Below, in pieces: positions 8,701 to 15,932 of a stretch of 20,440 bases of DNA (position 1 is its first letter; each line of letters opens with the position of its first letter). The notes below the pieces were generated by a model. The model worked only from the letters and a program-made list of their open reading frames with translations. It made no database searches and was not told the origin of the DNA. Source of the DNA: an uncultured Planctomycetaceae bacterium (lineage in GTDB: Bacteria > Planctomycetota > Planctomycetia > Pirellulales > UBA1268); contig CAISKG010000036.1 of the NCBI GenBank assembly GCA_903885855.1, positions 1-20,440 of the forward strand, written 5' to 3'. Made by a program: the position numbers and the translations under genes.

Positions 8701-8852
8701 CAGGCGAAGCAATGTTCGGAGAGCAGGGGGCGGATGTCCCGGTCGAAGCGGATCGGTTTGTCGGCGGCGAACACGGTCGCCGGGCCGGCGGGAAGGACGA
8801 GGCCGGCCAGGAGCGAGGCGACCGCGAAGCCGGACGCCGGGGGAACGCGCAT
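5724..8852 (-). CDS. PSCyt1-DUF1549-DUF1553 cytochrome-like protein with beta-sandwich insert
   Basis: The 1042-residue protein starts with a signal peptide (about 1-30). The PSCyt1 domain follows, with a c-heme site CFACH at 48-52. DUF1549 (about 150-370) contains a second site, CAVCHDHKYDP, at 333-343. Residues about 422-586 form an insert rich in beta strands (EDDFP start, FAHVWID, WVRVAFRPESVG), which resembles a concanavalin/LamG-like sandwich. DUF1553 (about 680-1020) follows, with the usual LARWLL, NRLWQQFFG, TSEDFGQQG and PSHPELLDWLA pieces. The ATG at 8852 is chosen because it begins the signal peptide and has GGAG 8 bases upstream; the longer frame to 9014 adds 54 residues without signal character. 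Such proteins are exported, probably carry covalent heme, and are found with DUF1501 partners, as here. The substrate is unknown. The insert could bind carbohydrate, but that is inference. Confidence 0.94.
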   Translation of the reverse strand: MRVPPASGFAVASLLAGLVLPAGPATVFAADKPIRFDRDIRPLLSEHCFACHGPGKQEAELRLDDGAAATAALPTGARAVVPGDAAASAMLSRIRSTDPDLVMPPPHAHKELSPAQIELLERWIASGAPYEQHWSFRRVDRPEVPPAPAAAAGAIDRFLEARLAAEGLAPAGEADRPTLARRAAFALTGLPPSAEEVAAFVADPAPDAYERLVDRLLASPHHGEEMARHWLDVARYADTHGLHLDNERHMWAYRDWVVKAFNDNLPFDQFTVWQLAGDLLPGATREQQTATGFCRSNVTTSEGGSIDAELLFRYAVDRTATMLNAWMGLTGQCAVCHDHKYDPLPAKDFYSLYAFFNSAADPGFDGNIERTAPVIPLPTSEQDAEQAALAAKLPELEKRLDEAVAAVAYADPAAAEPRPAPVTTETVWLEDDFPAGAAVQGSPGGTNWFAGTEPGGVFSGARCLERTAAGIGQDFYNSGAEPFTAAAGAELFAHVWIDPAAPPRALMIQLHTDGWEHRAVWGEGGVIPWGAVGQPSQMVIGPLPEAGKWVRVAFRPESVGVPAGTKIGGFALTQFDGHVRWDKVGVSSTFDPAADPAASLLAWWKPRVGQEKLDDVPEALRGPVRDGPEKTVDADTVARIRQWWIKTVWRDKPEAVAGVEREIAAARARRDEIDRAVARTLVFNDLPQMRDSFVMLRGAYDKPGEKVARATPAFLPALVVEEGKVPTRLDLARWLLLPEQPLVGRVAANRLWQQFFGTGLVKTSEDFGQQGEMPSHPELLDWLASEYRDSGWNTRHMVRLIVTSRAFRRDARIAPEHAAADPENRLLARGPRIRLDAEQIRDNALAVSGLLVRTFGGRGTRPYQPDNIWEPVGFAGSNTQRYQRDTGEGLWRRSIYAFLKRTAPPPFMVNFDAPNREQFCARRERSNTPLQALQLLNDVQHVEAARALAARMLAGAPSDDAARIDWLFRTVLARAPESPEMQVVAEELAAHRARYAADPDAARKLVAQGESKPPESLPPEELAAWTLVANMLLNLDETLTRN

Positions 8853-8865
8853 CGGAGGATCTCCG
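8853..8865 (-). promoter_or_regulatory. Ribosome-binding site in a short inverted repeat, PSCyt1-type gene
   Basis: CGGAG-GAT-CTCCG on the plus strand abuts the start codon. On the minus strand it supplies GGAG eight bases before ATG. The layout matches the FKBP gene, where the palindrome has a slightly different centre. Confidence 0.4.
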
Positions 8866-9120
8866 GAAACGTCTTCCGCGTCGCCGATCCGCCGGAGGGG
8901 GATCGCGGACCGGACGGCCGGCGGGGCCTCCGGGGCCACGCGGTCGGGCGGTCGATCGGCGGGGATGAGGGAGGGGGGAAGGGGCACGACGTCCCCGGAC
9001 TCCCCCGGTCCCACGGTCCTACTGACCCCCCGAGTGTGACACGCTCCCGCCCCCCGGGCAAACCCGTCCGCGTGGCAGGATTCGGGGGCCGGAGGGCGGG
9101 GCCGAAGCGGCGGCGGCCGG

Positions 9121-10413
9121 TCAGCGGGGCCGCCCGACGAGCGCCTCGACCTCCTCGGCGGCGATCGGCACGTGGGCGCACAGATCGACCGGCCCCGACG
9201 GGGTGACGAGGACGTCGTTCTCCAGGCGGACCCCGATCCCCTCCTCGGGAATGTAGATCCCCGGTTCGACGGTCATCACCCAGCCAGGCTGGAAGGGGCC
9301 GTTGACCGGCGCCATGTCGTGCACGCCCAGGCCCAGGGAGTGCCCCAGGCCGTGCATGAAATAGCGCCGGCAGGCGGGGTCCTCGGGGGTGTCGCGCGAC
9401 ACGTCGTCCCGGCTGAGGAGGCCGAGGGCGAGGAGCTCGTCGTTCATCTGCAGCTGCGCCGCCCGGCGCCACTCGCGCATCGTCATGCCCACCACCGTGC
9501 GCGCGATCGACGCATCGAGCACGCGGTGGACCGCGTCGTACACCGCCCGTTGCCGCGGGGTGAAGCGGCCATTGACCGGATAGGTACGCGTCAGGTCGGC
9601 GTTGTAGTTGGCGTAGCAGGCGCCGACGTCGACGAGGAGCAGGTCGCCGTCGCCGCAGGGGCGGTCGTTGGTGTTGTAGTGGAGGACGCAGGCGTTCTTG
9701 CCCGACGCGATGATCGGCTCGTAGGCCATCCGGGCGCGGTTCCGCACGAAGACATGGTGCAGTTCGGCCTCCAGCTCGTACTCCATCACCCCCGGTCGCA
9801 GGGCCGCGAGCATGCTGCGCAGGCCGGCGTCGGTGATGTCGATCGCCCGGCGCACGAGGTCGACCTCGGCGGGATCCTTGACGGCGCGCAGTTGCCGCAG
9901 GATCGGCGCCAGGCGCTCGAAGCGGTGGAGCGGGTAGCGGTCCATCAGCTGCCGCGCCATGCGCACGTCGCGCGGCTCCACCTCGGCGGCGCTGCGCTCG
10001 TGCTCGTTGGCGTTGACGAGCACGCGGTCGCTCTCGCAGAGGAGCACGTGGAGGGCGGAGGGGAGGTCGGCGAGCCAGCGGACGCGCGGGATGCCCGAGA
10101 TCTCCCGGGCCCGGTCCTTGGTGAGCTTCTCCCCCTCCCAGGTGGCGAGGTGCTCGTTGGGCTGGCGCAGGAAGAGCATCTCGCGCTGGGCCGGGTCGGT
10201 GGCGTTGGGCGCGAGCACGAGCACGCTCTCCTCCTGCTCGATCCCGGTCAGGTAGAAGAGATCGGCGGCGGGGTGGATGGGGAAGGTGCCGTCGCCGGTG
10301 GCCGGGAGGATGTCGGCGGCGTGCACGATCGCCACGGCGCGTGGCGGAAGGGCCGCCACGAGCTGGCGACGGTGGGCCTCGAACAGGGAGGGGTCGATGG
10401 GGGCGTGCCGCAT
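9121..10413 (-). CDS. pepP: Xaa-Pro aminopeptidase-like M24 metallopeptidase
   Basis: The 430-residue protein has an N-terminal creatinase/aminopeptidase-P domain (about 1-170, with FPIHPAADLFYLTGI) and a C-terminal pita-bread M24 domain. All five metal ligands are visible: Asp262 (LLVDVGA), Asp273 (NADLTRT), His358 (HGLGHSLGLGVHD), Glu383 (TVEPGIYI) and Glu398 (RLEND). Their order and spacing fit E. coli PepP. It should remove an N-terminal residue next to proline, using two Mn or similar ions, in the cytoplasm; no signal peptide is present. The ATG at 10413 has GGAG 6 bases upstream and matches the usual family length; an in-frame start at 10455 adds 14 unlikely residues. It follows the small membrane protein by 78 bases. 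Function confident; the symbol is by similarity to PepP. Confidence 0.93.
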   Translation of the reverse strand: MRHAPIDPSLFEAHRRQLVAALPPRAVAIVHAADILPATGDGTFPIHPAADLFYLTGIEQEESVLVLAPNATDPAQREMLFLRQPNEHLATWEGEKLTKDRAREISGIPRVRWLADLPSALHVLLCESDRVLVNANEHERSAAEVEPRDVRMARQLMDRYPLHRFERLAPILRQLRAVKDPAEVDLVRRAIDITDAGLRSMLAALRPGVMEYELEAELHHVFVRNRARMAYEPIIASGKNACVLHYNTNDRPCGDGDLLLVDVGACYANYNADLTRTYPVNGRFTPRQRAVYDAVHRVLDASIARTVVGMTMREWRRAAQLQMNDELLALGLLSRDDVSRDTPEDPACRRYFMHGLGHSLGLGVHDMAPVNGPFQPGWVMTVEPGIYIPEEGIGVRLENDVLVTPSGPVDLCAHVPIAAEEVEALVGRPR

Positions 10414-10491
10414 GGGAGTCTCCGCGCTCCGGGTGAATCCCGGGGCCGGCGGCATACTACCCGCCTGCCGGCGTGCCGCGGAGGGCGCCGC

Positions 10492-10944
10492 TCAGCGGTA
10501 GGCGCGGGGGGCGGCGGGCTGGGCCGCCTGCTGGGGCTGGCCGGGGAAGGGCTGCGGCGAGGCGGGCTGCGGCTGCCACTGCGTGGGCGCCTGCTGCCAG
10601 GCCGTCGGCTGCGCCTCGCCCCACCCCTGGGACGCGGGGATCGCGGACTCCCGGCCGAACAGATCCTGCCCGCGCAGGTCCTGGGCCGCGTCGAGCGCCT
10701 TCTGCCCGACGTCCTCCCCCACCCGGCGGCCGACGACCAGGGCCCGGGCCCAGTCGAAGCTCACCATCGGCAGGCCGTTGGTCCAGCTGATCGTGATGAT
10801 CCCGGTGGCGAGGAGGAAGGGCAGCAGGAGGAGGAACAGACGCGCCCCCCAGCGCGTGCCCACCACCTTGGCCACCGGCGCCGGCATCACCGGCGCGGCC
10901 AGCCCCACTGCCCGCTGCGCGACCGTCTTCTTCCGCTTGGCCAT
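10492..10944 (-). CDS. Small single-helix membrane protein with Gln/Pro-rich tail, unknown function
   Basis: I do not recognise this 150-residue protein. It begins with a basic stretch (MAKRKK). One clear transmembrane segment follows at about 34-54 (ARLFLLLLPFLLATGIITIS), then an amphipathic region (65-100). The tail (about 108-150) is rich in Gln, Pro, Ala and Trp, with repeated QP and WQ words. The ATG at 10944 is strongly supported by GGGGGAGGT 4 bases upstream, one of the best ribosome-binding sites in the window. The longer frame to 11052 lacks such support. The positive N-terminus suggests the tail lies outside the membrane. It sits between a DUF1501 gene (148 bases upstream) and pepP (78 bases downstream), all on one strand. 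No catalytic motif is visible. It is probably a real gene because start, length and topology agree. Confidence 0.72.
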   Translation of the reverse strand: MAKRKKTVAQRAVGLAAPVMPAPVAKVVGTRWGARLFLLLLPFLLATGIITISWTNGLPMVSFDWARALVVGRRVGEDVGQKALDAAQDLRGQDLFGRESAIPASQGWGEAQPTAWQQAPTQWQPQPASPQPFPGQPQQAAQPAAPRAYR

Positions 10945-11032
10945 CGACACCTCCCCCGGGGAGGAAGGGTCGCTCCCCGTCGCGGAGGAGATCGGCCGGC
11001 GGGAGAGCCGCCGTCCAGCACCAGGGCGCCCG

Positions 11033-11060
11033 CCTGCCGGAAACCCGGTCAATCGGCAGG
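11033..11060 (-). terminator. Weak hairpin after the DUF1501 gene
   Basis: CCTGCCG (11033-11039) and CGGCAGG (11054-11060) pair perfectly around a 14-base loop, 32 bases past the DUF1501 stop on the minus strand. There is no T-run after the stem. It may end the DUF1553/DUF1501 transcript or be chance pairing. Confidence 0.3.
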
Positions 11061-11092
11061 GCTTCCGCAGTTTGCCGGGACCGCCACGACGG

Positions 11093-12379
11093 TCAGGCCA
11101 GCACCTCGCGCACCGGCGAACCGCCGCCGCCGATCTTGAACGGCCGGCCGTTGGGGGCGAAGAAGTCCTTGGCGTAGGGAAGCCCCGCCGCGGCGGCGAC
11201 GGTGGCGTTGAAATCGGCGATCGTGATCGCGTCGGCGTCCGGGCGGAAGCCGCGCTCGTCCGACGCGCCGTGGGTCATGCCTCCCTTGACGCCCGCCCCG
11301 GCCAGGAGGCCGGAGAAGACCGCCGGATGGTGGTCGCGGCCGCCGCTGGAGTTGATCCGGGGGGAGCGGCCGAATTCCGTCGCCAGGACGACGAGGGTGC
11401 GCTCCAGCAGCCCGCGCTCGGCGAGGTCGTCGAGCAGCGCCGACAGCCCACGGTCGACGGCGTCGATCGCGGCGGGGAAGACCTTCTCCTGGAACATGTC
11501 GAAGTGCATGTCCCAGAGATTGCTGTCGACGTCGACGGCGCACAGCCCCGCCTCGACGAGGCGGCGGGCGAGCAGGCATCCCTTGCCGAAGCGCGTCTCG
11601 CCGTAGCGCTTGCGGACCGCCTCCGGCTCCAGCGCGATGTCGAAGGCGCCGAGGTCGTCGCTGCCGAGCAGCTTCACCGCCTCGGCGTACATCTCGTCGT
11701 AGGCGGCGACCCCGGCGTCGGGGTACCGCGCGTGGAAGGACCGATCGATGCGCTGGGCGATCGCCAGGCGCCGGTCGAGGACGGGGGCCGGCAGGCCGGC
11801 CGGCCGGCGCGCGATCTGCAGCCCCTTGTCCGGGTCCGACACGGCCAGCGGGGAGAGGCGGGTGTCGAGGAAGCCGCAGCCGGGATGGTGATTGGGGTCG
11901 CCGACGAGCGCGAAGCCGGGCAGGTCGCCGGTGTGGCCCGTGGCATGCAGCATCCACGACCCCATCGACGGATGGCGAACGAGGCTCGTGGGCTCGTAAC
12001 CGGTGCGCATCAGGTATTGCCCCTGCTCGTGCGCGCCGGTCTGCGTCGTCAACGCCCGGAGGATCGTGAGCCGGTCGGCCATCGCCGCCAGCCGGCGCAG
12101 CCCCGCGCCGAAGACGATGCCCGGGACGTTGGTGCGGATGGTCTCCGTCGGCCCCTGCTCCTCGCGCCCCGGCTTGGGGTCGAAGGTGTCGATGTGGCTC
12201 AGGCCGCCGAGCATCCACAGCGTGATCACCGCCGACGCCTTCGGGCCGTCGGCGGCGCGGGCTTGGCCTGCGGCCGCGAGCCTGCCGCCGAGCGTCACCC
12301 CGAGGGTGGTGCGGGCGAGGCGGGCGAGGGCCTCACGCCGCGGGCAGGGGGGCTCGGGGAGGGGGCGCGGCGGACGCAT
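11093..12379 (-). CDS. DUF1501 protein of the downstream tandem pair
   Basis: The 428-residue protein has an RREALARLARTTLGV leader (14-28), which resembles a Tat signal, then an Ala-rich region to about 44. Landmarks are GGLSHIDTFDPKP (58-70), TTQTGAHEQ, DLPGFALVGDPNHHPGCGFLD, ATEFGRSP and GRDHHPAVFS (Asp349, His350, His351). It is clearly paralogous to the DUF1501 protein at 14630-15910: the two share GASDERGF and FKIGGGG and almost the same last 20 residues. Family members are exported proteins of alkaline-phosphatase-like fold with no proven reaction. It starts 46 bases after the DUF1553 gene, with GGGAG about 10 bases before the ATG. That spacing and order indicate a bicistronic message. 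Confidence 0.93.
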   Translation of the reverse strand: MRPPRPLPEPPCPRREALARLARTTLGVTLGGRLAAAGQARAADGPKASAVITLWMLGGLSHIDTFDPKPGREEQGPTETIRTNVPGIVFGAGLRRLAAMADRLTILRALTTQTGAHEQGQYLMRTGYEPTSLVRHPSMGSWMLHATGHTGDLPGFALVGDPNHHPGCGFLDTRLSPLAVSDPDKGLQIARRPAGLPAPVLDRRLAIAQRIDRSFHARYPDAGVAAYDEMYAEAVKLLGSDDLGAFDIALEPEAVRKRYGETRFGKGCLLARRLVEAGLCAVDVDSNLWDMHFDMFQEKVFPAAIDAVDRGLSALLDDLAERGLLERTLVVLATEFGRSPRINSSGGRDHHPAVFSGLLAGAGVKGGMTHGASDERGFRPDADAITIADFNATVAAAAGLPYAKDFFAPNGRPFKIGGGGSPVREVLA

Positions 12380-12425
12380 GGCGGACGTTCTCCCTGCGGG
12401 ACCGGCCCGCCTGCCCCGGGGGGCG

Positions 12426-14510
12426 TCACTGGACGAAGAGGAACTCTCGGGTGTTGACCAGCGCCCAGACGACGTCGCGGAAGCCGTCGAGCGCGGTCGG
12501 CGCCGAGCGCAGCACCATCGTGACCGTCTCCCGGTCGGCGTCGTCGGGGGGACGCGCGAGGATGCCGATGAAGGCCACGTCGATCGCCCGGTCGGGGTCG
12601 TTGGCGAGGAGCGCCTGCATGATCGCCGAACCGTCGTCGATGATCGCCCGGCCGTGGTTGCCGTGGAGCATGGTGAGCACCTGCGGGAGCGTCGCCACCT
12701 CGCGCCGGCCGTCGATCGTCTCCCGATCCCCCTGGCCGAACTCGCGGAGGAAGCTCCCCGCCAGCGATGGCTGGGGCAACTCGCTGGCGCGCGCCAGCCA
12801 GACGTCGAGGTAATTCATGCCGTGGCGCAGGCGCTGGTCGATCGCGTGCTGCGAGAGGGTCTTCTGGAAGCGCTCGAAGACCGGGATGGCCGTGGCGAGG
12901 TCGGCGCCCTCCCCGCCGAGGTCGAAACCCCCGAGCAGGGCGTAGGCCTCGTACGGCGGCCGCTGGTAGGCCCAGATGTCGCGGGCGATGAGGGTCAGGA
13001 TCGAATCCCACAGCTGCTCGGCCGTCATCCGCCGCAGCACGGGGGCGCGGAAGGGGAACGGCGTCGCCGAGGTCGGGTCGTGGGACACCGCGCGCCGCTG
13101 CCAGGCCTTCGTCGACACGACGACGCGGACGAACTCGCGCGTGTCGAATCCCAACTCGACGATCAGGTCGGCGAGGTGCTCGAGCAGCTCGGGGTGCGAG
13201 GGCGGATTGCCCGCGCGGAAGTCGTCGACGGGCTCGACGATCCCCACGCCGAAGCACTCCTTCCAGAGCCGGTTGGCCACCGTGCGCGCGAAGGGGCGAT
13301 TGTCGGGGGAGGTCAGCCAGGCCGCGAACCGGGCCCGCGGATCGAGCCCGCCGGCGTCGGCCGGTTCCTCCCCCCACGGCACCCGCGGATCGATCACGTC
13401 GCCCGGCCGGCCGTCGTCGGCGCGGTAGTCCTGCGGCAGTTGCAGGTCGTGCGGGCCGTTGTCGATGGAGAGGGCGTTGGCGCGCAGGTGCTGCATGAAG
13501 AGGTGCCCCATGTAGGGCAGTTCCTCCTTCGGCTTGCCGACGAGCAGCTTCTGGTACTCGGCCGAGAGATCCCGGAGATTGAGCCGGGTGCGGCTCGGGG
13601 GCTCGGTGCCGCCGCGGCGCGTGGAGCGGTACTGCTCGACCCCCGCCCGGGTGCCGGCGGTGAAGGCGGCGATCTCGTAGAACTCCCGCTGCTTCCAGTC
13701 GTCGAAGGGGTGGTCGTGGCACTGGGCGCAGCCGATCTGCGTGCCGAGGAACACGCGCACGGTGTGGTCGACGTAGTTCAGCGGCATGCCCAGGTCGCGC
13801 AGCTGGAAGCCGACCGCGGGGTTCTCCCACGGCCTGCCGTCGGCGGTGAGCATCTCGCGCACCCACTGGTCGTAGGGGCGGTTGAGGGCGATCGACCGCT
13901 TCACCCAGTCGAGGTAGGGCCAGGCGTAGACCGGGAACTGCGCGGCGTCGCGGAGGCGCAGCGTGTCGGCCCAGAGATTGAAGGCGTGGCTCACCCAGTC
14001 GGGGCTGGCGAGGACGGCGTCGACGAGCTCCTCGCGCCGCCGCGGGCTCTTGGACGCCATGAACGCCACCATCTCCGGGGCGGTGGGGATCCGGCCGCCG
14101 AGATTCAGGTAGACGCGGCGGGCGAAGAGGGCGTCGTCGAGGGGCGCGTCGTCGGCCCGCGCGGCGGCCGGAGAGGCGCGATCGATGAGGTCGTCGATCA
14201 GCGCGGCGGCGGCGTTGACCTCGGGCCGCCGGGCCCGGTCGATCGGGGCCACCTCCATGGGGGGCCCGGCGGGGGCCTGGCGGACCACCTCGGGGAGCCT
14301 GGTCACCAGCGCGCCGTCGCCGGAGGCCTGCGCGGGCGCCGGCGTGGGGGCCGCCGCCCCCGGGCGGCTCTGCGGACGCTCCTTCGGCACCGCGCGCGAG
14401 CGGAACGGCGCCCGGCTCTTGCCCCCCGGCGGATCGTCGGCGCCGGCGGCGGCGCCGGCGGCCAGGATCGCCGCGGCGACAACGAGCACGCGGACGGGAT
14501 GGTTCGTCAT
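12426..14510 (-). CDS. DUF1549-DUF1553 protein of the downstream tandem pair
   Basis: The 694-residue protein has a signal peptide (MTNHPVRVLVVAAAILAAG, mature from about residue 24). A Pro/Ala-rich linker follows to about 90, then DUF1549 with the heme-type site CAQCHDHPFDDW at 261-272, then DUF1553 with NRLWKECFGVGIVEP, DDFRAGNPPSHPELLEHLADL and the TAEQLWDSILTLIARDIWAYQRPPYE segment (Tyr515). The C-terminus FLFVQ matches its paralogue. Unlike the 5724-8852 protein it lacks the PSCyt1 domain and the beta insert. The ATG at 14510 is chosen from the signal peptide; its ribosome-binding site is weak. It is probably exported and heme-linked; the reaction is unknown. A DUF1501 partner follows. 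It is intact, whereas the upstream paralogue carries a stop at the position matching Tyr515. Confidence 0.93.
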   Translation of the reverse strand: MTNHPVRVLVVAAAILAAGAAAGADDPPGGKSRAPFRSRAVPKERPQSRPGAAAPTPAPAQASGDGALVTRLPEVVRQAPAGPPMEVAPIDRARRPEVNAAAALIDDLIDRASPAAARADDAPLDDALFARRVYLNLGGRIPTAPEMVAFMASKSPRRREELVDAVLASPDWVSHAFNLWADTLRLRDAAQFPVYAWPYLDWVKRSIALNRPYDQWVREMLTADGRPWENPAVGFQLRDLGMPLNYVDHTVRVFLGTQIGCAQCHDHPFDDWKQREFYEIAAFTAGTRAGVEQYRSTRRGGTEPPSRTRLNLRDLSAEYQKLLVGKPKEELPYMGHLFMQHLRANALSIDNGPHDLQLPQDYRADDGRPGDVIDPRVPWGEEPADAGGLDPRARFAAWLTSPDNRPFARTVANRLWKECFGVGIVEPVDDFRAGNPPSHPELLEHLADLIVELGFDTREFVRVVVSTKAWQRRAVSHDPTSATPFPFRAPVLRRMTAEQLWDSILTLIARDIWAYQRPPYEAYALLGGFDLGGEGADLATAIPVFERFQKTLSQHAIDQRLRHGMNYLDVWLARASELPQPSLAGSFLREFGQGDRETIDGRREVATLPQVLTMLHGNHGRAIIDDGSAIMQALLANDPDRAIDVAFIGILARPPDDADRETVTMVLRSAPTALDGFRDVVWALVNTREFLFVQ

Positions 14511-14531
14511 CGGATCGCGTCCACCGGATCG

Positions 14532-14550
14532 CCCGCGGAGACCGCGCGGG
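14532..14550. repeat. 6-bp GC hairpin before the DUF1553 gene
   Basis: CCCGCG (14532-14537) and CGCGGG (14545-14550) pair around a 7-base loop about 22 bases upstream of the start at 14510. It is short and could be chance in such GC-rich DNA. It may lie at the boundary between the two tandem pairs. Confidence 0.25.
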
Positions 14551-14629
14551 GGCTCCGACGCCGCACGCACGCCTACCGGGCCATGCTACGGGGCGCCGCA
14601 GGGGCAGTCCAGCCGCCGGCCCGGGGCCC

Positions 14630-15910
14630 TTACGCGAGCACCTCGCGCACCGGCGTGCCGCCGCCGCCGATCTTGAAGGGGCGGCCGCTGGGGGCGAAGA
14701 ACTCGCGCTCGAACGGCAGCCCCGCGGCGGCGGCGACGGTGGTGTTGAAGTCGGCCACGGTGACGGCGCCGGAGTCCGGGGCGAAGCCCCGCTCGTCGGA
14801 AGCGCCGTGCACCACGCCGCCGCGCACGCCGGCCCCGGCCAGGACGCACGAGAACACCGCCGGGTGATGGTCGCGGCCGGCGTTGTCGTTGATCTTCGGG
14901 GTCCGGCCGAACTCGGTGGCGAGGACCACGAGCGTCGACTCGAGCAATCCGCGCTCGGCGAGATCGTCGAGGAGCGCGGCCATCGCCCGGTCGAGGATCT
15001 CGGCGCGCGCCGGAAGGTTCTCGAACAGCCCGCGGTGCATGTCCCAGCCGCCGAACTCCACCTCCACCACCCGCACCCCCGACTCCACCAGGCGCCGGGC
15101 CAAGAGGCAGCCGCGGCCGAAGGGGGAGGTGCCGTAGCGCTCGTGCACCGACTGCGGCTCGCGGCCGAGATCGAAGGCCCCCAGCTCGCCGCTGCCGAGG
15201 AGGCGCACCGCCTCGCCGTAGAGCCGGTCGTAGGCGTCGACCTGCGGGCCCGCGAAGGCGGCCCGGAAGTCGCGGTCGATGCGGTCGGCCAGCGCCAGCC
15301 GCCGCTCGAAGTTCTCGGCGCTCAAGTAGGCGGGGCGGCGCGTGTTCTCCAGGCCCGCCTTGGGATCGGCCACCGGCACCGGCGCGAGCGCCGGATCGAG
15401 GAAGCCGCAGCCGGGGTGCTCGTTGGCGTTGCCCACCAGCACGAAGCCGGGGAGATCGCCGCCGCGCCGGCCGTCGGCGTGCAGCGCCCAGGCGCCCAGT
15501 GCCGGGTGGCGGATGCTGCCGATCGTCGGATAGGCCGTGCGCATCAGGTAGGTGGCCTGCTCGTGGGCCCCGGTCTGCGTGGTCATCCCGCGCAGCACCG
15601 CCAGCCGGTCCGAGCGCCGCGCCAGCCGGTCGAGCGCCGCCCCGAAGGCCACGCCGGGGGTGCGCGTGGCCACGGTGCCGGTCTCTCCCTGTTCGGGGCG
15701 CCCCGGCTTGGGGTCGAAGGTGTCGAGGTGGCTCATCGCCCCGCGCATGAAGAGCGTGACGATCGCCCGGGCCGGGCCGGCGGGAGCGCCGGCGGCGGCG
15801 CCGTGCGTGGCGCCTGCCAGCAGCGCGTCGGCGGCGGTCACGCCGAAGAGCGACCGCGCGATCCGGGCCATCACGCCGCGGCGCGTCTCGGGGGGGCAAT
15901 CGGGGATCAC
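14630..15910 (-). CDS. DUF1501 protein of the upstream tandem pair
   Basis: The 426-residue protein uses a GTG start at 15910, with GGAG 7 bases upstream; an ATG 13 codons later (MARIARS) is the alternative. An RRGVMARI leader suggests Tat-type export. Landmarks are GAMSHLDTFDPKP, TTQTGAHEQATYLMRT, GFVLVGNANEHPGCGFLDP, WDMHRG, ATEFGRTP and GRDHHPAVFS (Asp347, His348, His349). It is the close paralogue of the protein at 11093-12379. It ends with TAA, so UAA works as a normal stop in this genome. It starts 22 bases after the final stop of the interrupted DUF1553 gene. Its own translation may be affected if ribosomes leave at the premature stop upstream, but it has its own ribosome-binding site. 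Confidence 0.93.
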   Translation of the reverse strand: MIPDCPPETRRGVMARIARSLFGVTAADALLAGATHGAAAGAPAGPARAIVTLFMRGAMSHLDTFDPKPGRPEQGETGTVATRTPGVAFGAALDRLARRSDRLAVLRGMTTQTGAHEQATYLMRTAYPTIGSIRHPALGAWALHADGRRGGDLPGFVLVGNANEHPGCGFLDPALAPVPVADPKAGLENTRRPAYLSAENFERRLALADRIDRDFRAAFAGPQVDAYDRLYGEAVRLLGSGELGAFDLGREPQSVHERYGTSPFGRGCLLARRLVESGVRVVEVEFGGWDMHRGLFENLPARAEILDRAMAALLDDLAERGLLESTLVVLATEFGRTPKINDNAGRDHHPAVFSCVLAGAGVRGGVVHGASDERGFAPDSGAVTVADFNTTVAAAAGLPFEREFFAPSGRPFKIGGGGTPVREVLA

Positions 15911-15932
15911 GGCCGGTCTCCGCGGGAGGGGG

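Noticed and set aside
9034..9042. GTGTGACAC as an operator upstream of the PSCyt1-type gene
   Set aside because: The arms are only 4 bp around one base and have no second copy; this is too short to support a site.
5520..9206. Plus-strand open frame of 1228 codons
   Set aside because: It is antisense to the DUF1501 and PSCyt1-type genes, has Arg/Gly/Ala/His-rich composition and no domain. High GC makes stops rare in antisense frames.
12003..14867. Plus-strand open frame of 954 codons
   Set aside because: It is antisense to the DUF1501 and DUF1553 genes of the downstream pair; no motif or ribosome-binding site supports it.
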